DNA from: an uncultured Saprospiraceae bacterium
GTDB taxonomy: Bacteria; Bacteroidota; Bacteroidia; Chitinophagales; Saprospiraceae
Direction: 5' to 3'
DNA: 32,383 nt
Assembly: GCA_937934275.1 (NCBI GenBank)
Contig: CALHAM010000141.1
Span: forward strand, 1 to 32,383
Both the position numbers and the translations under genes were made by a program. The notes beneath the pieces are model-generated. The model did no database searches, had not been told where the DNA came from, and worked only from the letters and a program-made list of their open reading frames with translations. Shown one piece after another: positions 16,211-25,210 of this stretch (position 1 is its first letter; every line of letters begins with the position of its first letter).

Positions 16211-17617
16211 CTATTCGGGCGGCAGTCGGCTCAGCAGCCACTCTTTTTCCGTCAGCACTGCCTCGGCCGCAATTTGGCGGCGCAGTTCGGCAACGGCTTG
16301 CGCATCGCCGGGAGCCAGGCGCACGAGCGCGCGCGCGTAGCGGACAATGTTGAGGTAATTATCGCGGTGATAGCCTACGGCCTGCTGTCGGCGCAAGAAG
16401 TGCTGGAGGCTGTCCAAGTGGCTCTCCAGCAGGTCGAATTCGCAGCTCTCGTAGTAAATTTTGAGTTGCAGGATGCGCGCATTCATCCCGTTGATAAAGT
16501 CCTTGTAATCGGCCCGCTGCAAGTACAGCAGTGCTTCGCCATAGGCCCCGCGCACGTAAGCTACGCGGGCCAAATTGAAACTGAAGGCTGCTTCTCGACA
16601 GCTTTTCTCCAGCATAGGCCGATATTGGTGGATGAATTGCTCGGCCCACTCTACCTCGCCTAAGCGCACGGCTACCCCTACGATGTTGTGGTAGGCAAAG
16701 CGCGAAAGCATGCCGTTTTCTAACAGGAGCGCTCGCTCGAGTGCTTGTTGGTAAAGGTTGAGGGTGAAACGGTACCAATCGGTTCGGCCCGTCTCGTTGC
16801 TTTTTTTAATGCTAAAATTGAGGCCCAACAAGTATAAAGCGCGCAATTCGTCGGTCGGAAATTGTTCAGAAGCCGTCAATAGCCCTTGGCAAAAAGAGAC
16901 AAAATGGGTTTCGGCTCCAGAGTCTGCTAAAAAGTGGCAAGCGTGATAGTATAGAGCAATGGCCGGTACGTCGAGCCAGCCTTCTCGCTCCACGTGAGCC
17001 AGCACCGCCTGCAACAGACCAAAGCGGTAAGGCTGCCGCGTCACGGCGTGATGCGACAGGGCAAAACATACGTGGCGCAACTTGCGCGCCGCGTAGGTTT
17101 TGTCCAATAAATCGGAAATCTCTTGCAAGTTGAACGACTCGTAACGCTTGGTGGCCGAGGCCAACTGAAAAGCCTCTAATTCAAGGCGGTATAGGTCATC
17201 AAAATATTCTGCATGTCGCCAGGGGCGCTTACAGCGACTTTCACGCGCCTCGCGCAGGGCTGTCTGAGAGTGTTTGGGTAGGTTGCGTTTCCGATAGGCA
17301 CTGGCCAGGCGTATTTTATTGCGCTCAAAGTCGGCAAAGGCCTCTTCATACATCCAAAAGTGCTCAAGCAACGCCAGCAGATCGCTGTTGGCTAAGCGCA
17401 ACTTCTGGTCGTCGTACTCCTGGCCGGGGTATGCTGCGGCAAAGGCGGCCTCGGCGTCGGGTTGCTGTTCAGTCTCACGGCACTCGCGCAGGTAGTTGCA
17501 CAAGCGCACGAGGTGCTCCTTTTGGTTGAAAAAAGGCGAGCGAACCCACTTGTCAAAGGTGCGCAACTCACTTCTACTCAGGGCGGAGAAGGCTTCCCAA
17601 AGACGGGTCTTTTGCAT
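16211..17617 (-). CDS. helical repeat protein of unknown function
   Basis: A 468-residue soluble protein without signal peptide or membrane segment. It is almost entirely helical, with paired amphipathic helices (HSQTALREARESRCKRP, VEWAEQFIHQYRPMLEKS, YGEALLYLQRADYKDF, MNARILQLKIYYES) that resemble degenerate tetratricopeptide-type repeats. I do not recognise a named family. It lies between two genes for type IX-secreted proteins. It starts at ATG 17617 and ends 76 nt before the subtilase start on the same strand, so read-through into that gene is possible. A scaffold or regulatory role would be a guess. Confidence 0.7.
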   Translation of the reverse strand: MQKTRLWEAFSALSRSELRTFDKWVRSPFFNQKEHLVRLCNYLRECRETEQQPDAEAAFAAAYPGQEYDDQKLRLANSDLLALLEHFWMYEEAFADFERNKIRLASAYRKRNLPKHSQTALREARESRCKRPWRHAEYFDDLYRLELEAFQLASATKRYESFNLQEISDLLDKTYAARKLRHVCFALSHHAVTRQPYRFGLLQAVLAHVEREGWLDVPAIALYYHACHFLADSGAETHFVSFCQGLLTASEQFPTDELRALYLLGLNFSIKKSNETGRTDWYRFTLNLYQQALERALLLENGMLSRFAYHNIVGVAVRLGEVEWAEQFIHQYRPMLEKSCREAAFSFNLARVAYVRGAYGEALLYLQRADYKDFINGMNARILQLKIYYESCEFDLLESHLDSLQHFLRRQQAVGYHRDNYLNIVRYARALVRLAPGDAQAVAELRRQIAAEAVLTEKEWLLSRLPPE

Positions 17618-17987
17618 GAAAAAGGCGATGTATTTAGGTTAGATACGAATGCTTCTGCGAGAGGGAGGACTTAGCCGCCAATAAGGTCCGCCATGAGTTG
17701 CCCTGAAAAGTACGGTCGTCGTCATTTCGAGCCACTCCTAATGCCTTGCAGGAGGACACGGAATGTCGTACGGGCGGCTGTTTGCTCGCTCTAAAATAAT
17801 CAGGTGAAAGTACTACTAAGTGCTACAATAACCCAGCATAGGGTTAATTCAACCCTTTGTTTTCCAGCGTTTATGAGCAATGAGCGTCTTTTGGCGGCGC
17901 TACAATTTCAAAATTTTGTCTTTGTGTCCCCTCGGGTGGCAGCGCACCTTTGTGCCATCGTTAACCCGTAGACTATTTTCGCAAGGT
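17618..17987. other. 370-bp divergent intergenic region
   Basis: It separates the helical protein gene (minus) from the SprB-repeat gene (plus) and must hold promoters for both. A short perfect inverted repeat, AGGGTT (17840-17845) and AACCCT (17851-17856), is followed by TTGTTTT; it could be an operator or a weak plus-strand hairpin. No open frame with protein character is present. The frame upstream of ATG 17988 could extend to 17880 but has no signal peptide there. Confidence 0.4.
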
Positions 17988-20930
17988 ATGAAACAGAAAG
18001 ATTGGATATTCACTTTCCTGTTGCTGGGGTGCAGCCGCGCCTTAATGGCGCAGTGTACGGCAGATGCAGGTCCTGATCAGGCGATCACGTGTGTGGACTC
18101 TTTTGTCGTCCTCATGGGGAACTCCAACGTATCCAATGCGCAATACATGTGGTCGGGCCCCAATGGTTTTACTTCCACGCAGCAGCAGCCTATTGCTTGG
18201 TTTCCGGGGGTGTATTCGCTGACGATTACCGACCCAGGCACCGGTTGCACTGCCACAGACGAAATGGTCGTAACAGAAGACACTGCATTACCCGATGTTT
18301 CGGCTACGGGCGGTTTTTTGTCTTGCAGCTCTACATTGGTGCTAAGCGGCGTTTCTAATACACCGGGAGTGGCCTTTCTTTGGTCGGGGCCGGGTGGGTT
18401 CTCCAGTACTCTTCAGAACCCGACCATCTCGACGGCCGGTGTTTACACGCTTTGCGTATTCAGTCCGGTCAATGGCTGCTCGGCCTGCGATACGGCGGTG
18501 GTGGAGCAGCCTCCTGTCATTAGCTTACTGCCCAACCTCAGCCCCATCCGATGCTTTGGCGGCTCCGATGGCGCCATCACCGTAACGGCCGTCGGAGGAG
18601 TACCGCCGCTGTCGTTCCAGTGGTCAACAGGAGCAACGGGACCAACGATAGCCAACTTGTCAGCGGGCGTTTACACGGTTACGGTTACCGATGCTGAGGG
18701 CTGTTCCTCCAGCCAAACCTTTGTGCTGACCCAACCCGATTCCATCCTCATCTCTTCTGTTTGGATCAGCCCAGTCGCCTGCTTTGGCAAAGCCGATGGC
18801 TCTATTTTCCTTGGCTCCCTCACGGGCGGCACTCCGCCGTACCTCTTTTCGTGGTCTGGGCCAAACGGCTTTAACGCTACGACCCAAAGCATTCAGTCGT
18901 TGGCAGCAGGGGAGTATGTGCTGACCATTACCGACTCGCAAGGCTGCACCTCCGTACACGAATTCGTCGTGGGAGGGCCGATAATGCCGCTGGAGGTAAC
19001 ACGTGTGCTGATTTGCGACGAGCAGGCTACCCTTAGTGTGCGCGGCGGTACAGGGCCTTATTGGGCCGAGTGGGAACGCCTGGATACCTCCTGGATATAC
19101 TATGGCTTAACGATATACCAGCCGGCGGTAGGATTATACGAGGTTAGGGTTTACGACACGATGGGCTGCTCCCTGACCTTAAAAGTCAATGTGCCTGCCG
19201 ATGCACCGCCTTGCACGCGCATTGCTGGCCGAGTGGTCTACGACAAGGACAAAAACTGCCAGGCCGACCCTGCCGAAACCGGGCTGTTTGCTTGGATGGT
19301 TACCGCACAAGGAGCCCACGACACCTTCTACGGCATCACCGACGCACAGGGCTATTACGTAATGCTCGTCTCTCCGGACATCTACACCGTGCGGCTGATC
19401 CCCCCAAACAGCCAAGACATCGTTTGTCAAAACGACGTACTTGTGCAGCTCAATCAAGCCGGCGACGCAGCCGTGGTCAACTTTGAGGCGCAGGTGGCGG
19501 ACCCGCCCTGCCCGCGCCTGACGGTAGACCTAAGCACCCCCTTTCTCCGGCGTTGCTTCACGGGCCTCTATTCGGTGCGCTATTGTAACCAAGGCGTCGA
19601 ACCCATCCCTCAAGTCCGCGTTGAGCTGGAGTTGGACCCTTTCTTGACCTTCTCGGATGCCACCGTTGCGGCCATACCCTTAGGCAACAACACCTTCCAG
19701 TTCAACCTCGGCACGGTGCCGCCTGGCTTTTGCGGTCAGTTTTGGGTGAGCGTCCAGGTCTCTTGCCAGGCTGCATTAGGCCAGATACACTGTTCAAAAG
19801 CTCGCATTCTGCCCGACACCCTATGCGAACCCCCTCACCCGCTGTGGTCGGGCGCGCACGTTCAGGTGCGCTCGCAGTGCACGGGCGACTCGCTGCTCTT
19901 CCTGTTGCACAACATAGGCCCTCAGCCCATGAGTGTTCCGCTGGAATACATCGTCATTGAGGACGGCATCATGCTGCGTCAGGGAAGCGCTGCTCCGCTC
20001 GCTGCGGGCGAGACGATGCCCGTCGCCGTGCCGGCCAACGGCGCTACTTGGCGCCTTGAGGCGATTCAGGAGCCGTACACTCCGCGCAACGACCGGCCGG
20101 TACTGTCGGTAGAGGGGTGTACGACCACCGGATCGTTTACCACGGGCTTTGCCGCCCAGTTTCCTACCGGCGAAAATAGGCCCCAAGAAGATGTAGATTG
20201 CACGGACAACGTGGGTTCCTACGACCCCAACGATAAACAGGCTTTCCCCATCGGCTACGGCCCGGCGCACTACGTACGCCCGGGCACCGAAATCGAGTAC
20301 CTCATCCGCTTTCAAAACACTGGCACCGATACAGCCTTTACCGTCGTCGTGCGCGATACGCTTTCTCCCTGGCTCGACCCCCTCACCGTTCGCCCAGGCA
20401 GCAGCAGCCACCCTTACCGCTTCGACCTGATGGGGCCGAGCGTCCTGCTGTTCGAGTTTCAAAACATTCTACTGCCCGACAGCAACACCAACGAGGCGGC
20501 CTCGCACGGATACGTCAAGTTTCGCATCCGCCCCCGCACGAACACGCCCTTGGAGACAGACATCTTCAACAGCGCAGCCATCTATTTCGATTTCAACGAA
20601 CCCGTCATGACCAACACTACCCGCCACCGCATCGGCCAAAACTTCCTATCCGTAAGTAGTTGGGTACCCGTGCAGCCTCAGCTCAAGGTAAGTGTTGTCC
20701 CTAACCCTCTCACTCACAGCGCCTGGCTCGCGCTAGACGCTGCCCCCGCCACCGGCCGCTATACCCTCCGCCTGTGGGACGCCACCGGCCGCCTCGCCCG
20801 TGAAGCTAGCGCCGACGCGCCACAATTTCTGCTGCAAGCCGAAAATCTCCCCCCCGGCACTTATGCATTCTCCATCAGTCGAGAGGGGGTGCCCGTAGGC
20901 AGTGGTAAACTCGTCGTGGTTCAGCGCTGA
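17988..20930 (+). CDS. large secreted SprB-repeat protein with type IX sorting domain
   Basis: A 980-residue protein from ATG 17988, chosen because it gives a signal peptide at once (MKQKDWIFTFLLLGCSRALMAQ). Two Ig/PKD-like modules come first (each with WSGPNGF or WSGPGGF and YSLTITD-like strands), then SprB-type repeats starting CFGGSDGAI (about residue 188) and CFGKADGSI (about 263), with GVYTVTVTDAEGC and GEYVLTITDSQGC. A CNA-B/SdrD-like domain follows (GRVVYDKDKNCQADPAE), then a conserved DPNDKQ...FQNTGTDTAFTVVVRDTL domain (about 743-885). The last 85 residues are a sorting domain (VVPNPLTHSAWLAL, ENLPPGTYAFSI). Such proteins are surface adhesin-like; SprB repeats are known from gliding adhesins. 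A terminator follows. Confidence 0.92.
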   Translation: MKQKDWIFTFLLLGCSRALMAQCTADAGPDQAITCVDSFVVLMGNSNVSNAQYMWSGPNGFTSTQQQPIAWFPGVYSLTITDPGTGCTATDEMVVTEDTALPDVSATGGFLSCSSTLVLSGVSNTPGVAFLWSGPGGFSSTLQNPTISTAGVYTLCVFSPVNGCSACDTAVVEQPPVISLLPNLSPIRCFGGSDGAITVTAVGGVPPLSFQWSTGATGPTIANLSAGVYTVTVTDAEGCSSSQTFVLTQPDSILISSVWISPVACFGKADGSIFLGSLTGGTPPYLFSWSGPNGFNATTQSIQSLAAGEYVLTITDSQGCTSVHEFVVGGPIMPLEVTRVLICDEQATLSVRGGTGPYWAEWERLDTSWIYYGLTIYQPAVGLYEVRVYDTMGCSLTLKVNVPADAPPCTRIAGRVVYDKDKNCQADPAETGLFAWMVTAQGAHDTFYGITDAQGYYVMLVSPDIYTVRLIPPNSQDIVCQNDVLVQLNQAGDAAVVNFEAQVADPPCPRLTVDLSTPFLRRCFTGLYSVRYCNQGVEPIPQVRVELELDPFLTFSDATVAAIPLGNNTFQFNLGTVPPGFCGQFWVSVQVSCQAALGQIHCSKARILPDTLCEPPHPLWSGAHVQVRSQCTGDSLLFLLHNIGPQPMSVPLEYIVIEDGIMLRQGSAAPLAAGETMPVAVPANGATWRLEAIQEPYTPRNDRPVLSVEGCTTTGSFTTGFAAQFPTGENRPQEDVDCTDNVGSYDPNDKQAFPIGYGPAHYVRPGTEIEYLIRFQNTGTDTAFTVVVRDTLSPWLDPLTVRPGSSSHPYRFDLMGPSVLLFEFQNILLPDSNTNEAASHGYVKFRIRPRTNTPLETDIFNSAAIYFDFNEPVMTNTTRHRIGQNFLSVSSWVPVQPQLKVSVVPNPLTHSAWLALDAAPATGRYTLRLWDATGRLAREASADAPQFLLQAENLPPGTYAFSISREGVPVGSGKLVVVQR

Positions 20931-20957
20931 TTATTTTTCTATGCTTTCAAACCTGCA

Positions 20958-20989
20958 AAGCGCCGCCTCCCCGCCGGGCGGCGCTTTTT
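20958..20989 (+). terminator. intrinsic terminator after the SprB-repeat gene
   Basis: AGCGCCGCC (20959-20967) pairs with GGCGGCGCT (20977-20985), followed by TTTTTG. It lies 28 nt past the stop codon and is the clearest terminator in the window. Confidence 0.85.
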
Positions 20990-21203
20990 GTTTCCGTAAA
21001 AAAAAGCAAAGACCGACGCCTCTTTTGTCGCCTATCTCGCCGGGCGCTTGGCTCGACAGCAAAATAGCCCGCCTCGTCAAGGTCGTGCCGTTGTAGGAAT
21101 TTGCACCGGCAACCTCAAAGACTTTGCAGCCCAAAGACTGTGCTGCTTTTTCTGCGGCCAGCTCGCTGGCAGCAGCGCCGCCCAGAAGCCTATTTTTGCC
21201 CCC

Positions 21204-22025
21204 ATGGATCGCCAGTCTCTGATCACAGCCATTTTTCAAAAGAAGACGTTCCTGTGCGTGGGCTTAGACGCGGAACCCGCTCAACTTCCGCAGCCGTTGC
21301 GAGGGCAGCCCGATGCAGTATTCGAGTTCAACCGCCGCATCATCGACGCTACGCGCGACTTGTGTGTGGCCTACAAGCCCAATATTGCTTTTTACGAAGC
21401 GCGTGGAGCAGAGGGCTGGCGCGACTTGGAGCGCACGGTGCAGTACATCGGCGCTGAGCATTTCATCATTGCCGATGCCAAACGCGGCGATATCGGCAAC
21501 ACCTCTCGCCTCTATGCGGAGGCCTTCTTTCAGCACCTATCCTGCGATGCCGTTACGGTGGCCCCCTACATGGGGGCCGACAGTGTGATGCCCTTTTTGG
21601 CCTTCGAAGGCAAATGGGCCATCGTGTTGGCTCTCACCTCCAACGCCGGCAGCGCCGACTTTCAGCAGCGCCGCCTCGTGCTCACCGGGGCCTCTCTGTG
21701 GGAGCGCGTCCTCGAACAGGCCCAACACTGGGGCACGCCGCAAAACCTGATGTTTGTCGTGGGCGCCACCCATCCACAGGCCTTGGCGCGCGCCCGAGCC
21801 ATAGCCCCCGAACACTTCTTCTTGGTGCCCGGCATCGGCGCTCAGGGCGGCCAATTGGAGGCCGTCTGTCGGCATGGCCTCACCCCTGAGGTTGGGCTGC
21901 TGGTCAATGCTTCGCGCAGCATTCTGTACGCCTCCGCAGGCGAAGACTTCGCCTCCGCCGCTCGCGCCGAAGCCCAGCGCTTGCAGCGGGAAATGGCGCA
22001 TTGGTTGGAAACCCTCACTGGTTGA
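21204..22025 (+). CDS. pyrF: orotidine 5'-phosphate decarboxylase, type 2
   Basis: A 273-residue enzyme from ATG 21204. The open frame extends upstream to 21048, but those 52 residues are unlike the family. Key blocks are FLCVGLDAEP, YKPNIAFYEARGAEGW, the catalytic DAKRGDIGNTS, TVAPYMGADSV, FVVGATHP and VPGIGAQGG. It converts OMP to UMP, the last step of pyrimidine synthesis. TATTTTTG at 21191-21198 fits a -7 element only 5 nt before the ATG, so a very short or absent leader is possible. The 3' end overlaps the convergent prohibitin-like gene by 11 nt. Confidence 0.95.
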   Translation: MDRQSLITAIFQKKTFLCVGLDAEPAQLPQPLRGQPDAVFEFNRRIIDATRDLCVAYKPNIAFYEARGAEGWRDLERTVQYIGAEHFIIADAKRGDIGNTSRLYAEAFFQHLSCDAVTVAPYMGADSVMPFLAFEGKWAIVLALTSNAGSADFQQRRLVLTGASLWERVLEQAQHWGTPQNLMFVVGATHPQALARARAIAPEHFFLVPGIGAQGGQLEAVCRHGLTPEVGLLVNASRSILYASAGEDFASAARAEAQRLQREMAHWLETLTG

Positions 22026-22923
22026 TGAGAATGGGCGCCGTTTTGCCCCCGCTCATGATGACCACTTTGGCGTTGGGCGAAGCCGCCAACTCGCGTTGCA
22101 CCTTAATCTGCTCGTATTGCAGCAGCTTATCGGTCAGCGAAGCCGTCAAAATGCGCTGGTAATCGGCAATACCCTGGGCCTCTACTCGCTTGCGCTCGGC
22201 CTCTTGGCGTTCCTTCTCCAGGATGAATTTCATCTTTTGCGCCTCCTGCTCGGCATTGATCTTAGCCTCAATCGCTGCCTTGACCGAAGGCGGCAGGTTG
22301 ATGTTGCGGATGAGGACTTGCTCCAGCACCAGCCCTCGCTCCTTGAAATCCTTTTCAATGGCATCCGAAAGCCGCTGCTGAAATTCGTCGCGTTTGGTGG
22401 AATACAGCGATACCGCATCGTAATAGGCAGCGTAGTCGCGAATTTTGGTGCGCACCAACGGGCGCACAATCACATCGCGATAGCCCTGCCCAATGCTGCG
22501 CAAAATGTTGGGCGCCTCATCGGGAATGACGCGAAAAAGCACCGTCAGGTCAATGACTACTTCCAAACCATCGGACGACAACACCCGAATAGCGTCATCG
22601 CCCATGCGCTGGCTCTCGTCATGGACGCCCGACATGGTGTAGTTCTGCGTTTTAATGTCAAAATTGATGACCTCTACCAGCGGATTGACTACGTTGAGGC
22701 CTTCGGTTAGGATGCCGGGCTGCACCTTGCCGAAAAGCGTCTGCACACCCACCGTGCCGGGCGAAATCTGGACAAAACAGGCGCTAAGCACCCCCAAGAC
22801 GATTAGCCCAACCCCTATCATGCGGCCGATGCGGCCAAACTGGCCAAAGGGCGTACCCGGAATGGGGCGGCGAAGAGTGAGCGAAATGGCCAGAATAACC
22901 AGGCCGAGAAAGACAAGAGCCAT
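22015..22923 (-). CDS. prohibitin-like SPFH/Band 7 membrane protein
   Basis: A 302-residue protein with two hydrophobic N-terminal segments (about 2-17 and 34-50), then an SPFH domain (VQISPGTVGVQTLFGKVQPGILTEGLNVVNPLVEVINFDIKTQ is split across its start, about 51-95) and a charged coiled-coil region (EAQKMKFILEKERQEAERKRVEAQGI). VLEQVLIRNINLPP is a typical prohibitin block. Such proteins form ring assemblies that organise membrane microdomains and affect membrane proteases. It lies 53 nt downstream of pheS on the same strand and is probably co-transcribed with it. Confidence 0.9.
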   Translation of the reverse strand: MALVFLGLVILAISLTLRRPIPGTPFGQFGRIGRMIGVGLIVLGVLSACFVQISPGTVGVQTLFGKVQPGILTEGLNVVNPLVEVINFDIKTQNYTMSGVHDESQRMGDDAIRVLSSDGLEVVIDLTVLFRVIPDEAPNILRSIGQGYRDVIVRPLVRTKIRDYAAYYDAVSLYSTKRDEFQQRLSDAIEKDFKERGLVLEQVLIRNINLPPSVKAAIEAKINAEQEAQKMKFILEKERQEAERKRVEAQGIADYQRILTASLTDKLLQYEQIKVQRELAASPNAKVVIMSGGKTAPILINQ

Positions 22924-22976
22924 AACTGTGTCGTTGGGATGTGGTGAAAGTGAGAAAAGAAGCGGGTGCGGAGGCC

Positions 22977-24023
22977 TTACAGGACGCTCGCAAACTGGCG
23001 CAGCAGCCGCACATCGTTTTCAAACAACAGGCGGATGTCTGGGATGTTGAACAGGCGCAGGGCTTGCCGCTCGATGCCCATGCCGAAGGCAAAGCCCGAA
23101 TAGCGGCTGCTGTCAATGCCGCAGTTGTCGAGCACTTGCGGGTCGACCATGCCACAGCCCAAAATCTCTAACCAACCCGTGCCTTTGGTGAGGCGGCGAT
23201 TTTCCTCGGTTTCGGTGCCCAGCCAAATGTCCATTTCAGCGCTGGGTTCGGTGAAGGGAAAGAACGAGGGCCTCAGCCGAATTTTGGGAGCCCCAAACAT
23301 TTCTTGGGCAAAGTAGAGCAGCGTTTTCTTCATGTCGGCAAACGAAACGCCTTCGTCCACGTACAACCCTTCCACCTGATGGAACTGAGCGTGCGAGCGG
23401 GCGGAGATGGTCTCGTTGCGATAGACGCGCCCCGGAGCGATGATGCGAATGGGCGGCTTGCGCGTGGTCATGACGCGCGCTTGCACGTTACTGGTGTGGG
23501 TGCGCAGGAGCATGCCGGGCGCATCCACCACGTAGAAGGTGTCTTGCATGTCGCGCGCTGGATGGTCTTCGGGCGTATTCATGGCCGTAAAGTTGTACCA
23601 GTCGTGCTCGATTTCTGGTCCATCGGCCACGACAAAACCGATGCGCTCGAAGATGCTGATGATGCGCTCCAGGGTGATGGCTATCGGGTGGCGCGCGCCC
23701 AGCGGCAGCGCTTCGCCCGGAGCCGTCAGGTCGAGGGCCGCCGCGCTGGCCTGTTCGGCTTGGGCCTCCCACTCGGCTTTGGCGCTCTGATAGCGCTCCT
23801 CAGCCGCTTGCTTCAGGGCGTTTACGAGCTGTCCGTACTCGCGTTTACGCTCGGCGGGAATGTGGCGCATTTGCTCCATGTACGCTTTGACCAAACCCTT
23901 CGTGCCCAAATAGCGCACGCGAAATTGCTCTAAAGCTTCGGGGGTGGTTAGCTCCTCGGCGCTTACGGCCTCCACCCATTGTTTTACTTCTGCAAATAGG
24001 TCGTTGTTGACGGGATGAGACAT
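22977..24023 (-). CDS. pheS: phenylalanyl-tRNA synthetase alpha subunit
   Basis: A 348-residue protein from ATG 24023 (MSHPVNNDLFAEVKQWVEAV); an upstream extension to 24101 lacks family character and would cover the promoter. Class II motifs are clear: HPARDMQDTFYV, LLRTHTSNVQAR, APGRVYRNETISARSHAQFHQVEGL (motif 2 region) and GFAFGMGIERQALRLFNIPDIR (motif 3). It forms the alpha2beta2 enzyme that charges tRNA-Phe; pheT is not adjacent here. A TACCTTTG element lies 22 nt upstream. Confidence 0.97.
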   Translation of the reverse strand: MSHPVNNDLFAEVKQWVEAVSAEELTTPEALEQFRVRYLGTKGLVKAYMEQMRHIPAERKREYGQLVNALKQAAEERYQSAKAEWEAQAEQASAAALDLTAPGEALPLGARHPIAITLERIISIFERIGFVVADGPEIEHDWYNFTAMNTPEDHPARDMQDTFYVVDAPGMLLRTHTSNVQARVMTTRKPPIRIIAPGRVYRNETISARSHAQFHQVEGLYVDEGVSFADMKKTLLYFAQEMFGAPKIRLRPSFFPFTEPSAEMDIWLGTETEENRRLTKGTGWLEILGCGMVDPQVLDNCGIDSSRYSGFAFGMGIERQALRLFNIPDIRLLFENDVRLLRQFASVL

Positions 24024-24045
24024 GCGGGTGTTTTTTAATGCACAA

Positions 24046-24053
24046 CAAAGGTA
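24046..24053 (-). promoter_or_regulatory. -7 promoter element before pheS
   Basis: TACCTTTG on the minus strand, 22 nt before the pheS ATG, matching TAnnTTTG. It also argues against the longer open frame as the real start. Confidence 0.5.
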
Positions 24054-24139
24054 CGAGCTGAGGCGTGAAACGCGGCAGCCTGCCGTTGGATGCCGCAGCA
24101 TGCATTCCCAAGTAGGGCGCTTAGGGGGCTTTGCCGCTG

Positions 24140-25144
24140 CTAAGCCTTGCGCCTGTTCGCCTCGTAGGCCCTCAACACCTGCTCTGCGGCGGCAAAGGGC
24201 GACAGCCGACCGGCCAACACCGCTGCTTCTAAGGCAGGCAGCAGGGCCTGCACCTCAGGGTGTCGGTAAAAAGCCTGCCGCAAGCCCTCCTCGATGCTTT
24301 CGCGCAGCCAGTAGAGCGTTTGCTGTTGGCGCTGTTGGGCCAAGTAGCCGCTGCGTTGAAATTGGTGTGCGCACTCCTGAACGGCCGCCCATACCTCAGT
24401 GATGCCTAAGCCCTCGGTGCTGCTGCAGGTCAGGACGCGCGGCGTCCAGCCGCTGGGGTGAGGAGGTAATAAGCGTACGGCGTTCAAGTAGTAGCCCTGC
24501 GCTTGGCGAGCCAACTGCAGCCGCTCTCCGTCGGCTTTGTTGACCACCAGCAGGTCGGCCATTTCGACAATACCGCGCTTGATGCCCTGCAGCTCGTCGC
24601 CCGCACCGGGCAGCAGCAGCAGCAGAAAAATGTCGGTGATGTGGCGCGCGGCAATTTCAGACTGCCCCACGCCTACCGTCTCTACGAGCACCAGATCGTA
24701 GCCCGCGGCCTCCACTAAGCGAATGGTTTCGCGCGTCTTGCGGGCAACGCCTCCCAGCGAAGTGCCGGCAGGCGAAGGGCGAATGAAGACCGCCTCCGAG
24801 GCCGATAGGCGCTCCATGCGCGTCTTGTCGCCCAGAATGCTGCCGCCGCTAACGGCGCTAGAAGGGTCAATGGCCAATACGGCCACGCGCCGCCCTTGCC
24901 CTAGGGCGCACATGCCCAGCGCTTCGATGAACGAGCTCTTGCCCACTCCCGGTGAGCCGGTGATGGCTAAGCGCAGGGTGTTTTCGCCAGCGGCATCGGT
25001 CAACTGCTCCAGCAGTTGTTGGGCCAACGCCTGATGGTCGGGCCGTGCGCTCTCCACCAGCGTGATGGCGCGCCCCAGCGCCACGCGGTCGCCGGCGCGA
25101 ATGCCTTCGGCGTACTGTTCTATAGACCACTGCAGGCGCGGCAT
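24140..25144 (-). CDS. meaB: MeaB/ArgK-family GTPase (methylmalonyl-CoA mutase chaperone)
   Basis: A 334-residue G3E-type GTPase. The P-loop GSPGVGKSS is at 63-71, the Mg-binding block DPSSAVSGGSILGDKTRM at 93-110, the switch region VETVGVGQSE at 154-163 and NKAD at 202-205. The C-terminal helices are typical of the dimerisation arm. MeaB protects and loads adenosylcobalamin-dependent methylmalonyl-CoA mutase; the mutase genes are not in the window. It lies 66 nt downstream of the hydrolase remnant on the same strand. CATCTTTG about 20 nt upstream of the start is a near match to the -7 consensus. Confidence 0.93.
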   Translation of the reverse strand: MPRLQWSIEQYAEGIRAGDRVALGRAITLVESARPDHQALAQQLLEQLTDAAGENTLRLAITGSPGVGKSSFIEALGMCALGQGRRVAVLAIDPSSAVSGGSILGDKTRMERLSASEAVFIRPSPAGTSLGGVARKTRETIRLVEAAGYDLVLVETVGVGQSEIAARHITDIFLLLLLPGAGDELQGIKRGIVEMADLLVVNKADGERLQLARQAQGYYLNAVRLLPPHPSGWTPRVLTCSSTEGLGITEVWAAVQECAHQFQRSGYLAQQRQQQTLYWLRESIEEGLRQAFYRHPEVQALLPALEAAVLAGRLSPFAAAEQVLRAYEANRRKA

Positions 25145-25210
25145 GAACGGAAAGGATTTCGGGCAAAGATGCGGCGCCTCGACCGCACTTTTAGCAAGAA
25201 AACAGCGCGC

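Noticed and set aside
21048-21203. 52-residue upstream extension of pyrF
   Set aside because: The sequence is unlike any OMP decarboxylase N-terminus, and ATG 21204 begins the conserved protein.
20931-21239. 102-codon minus-strand frame and a tRNA-like stretch near 21085-21140
   Set aside because: The frame runs over the terminator and the pyrF start. The tRNA-like words (CTGCAAA, GGTGCAAATTCC) do not fold into an anticodon or T stem.
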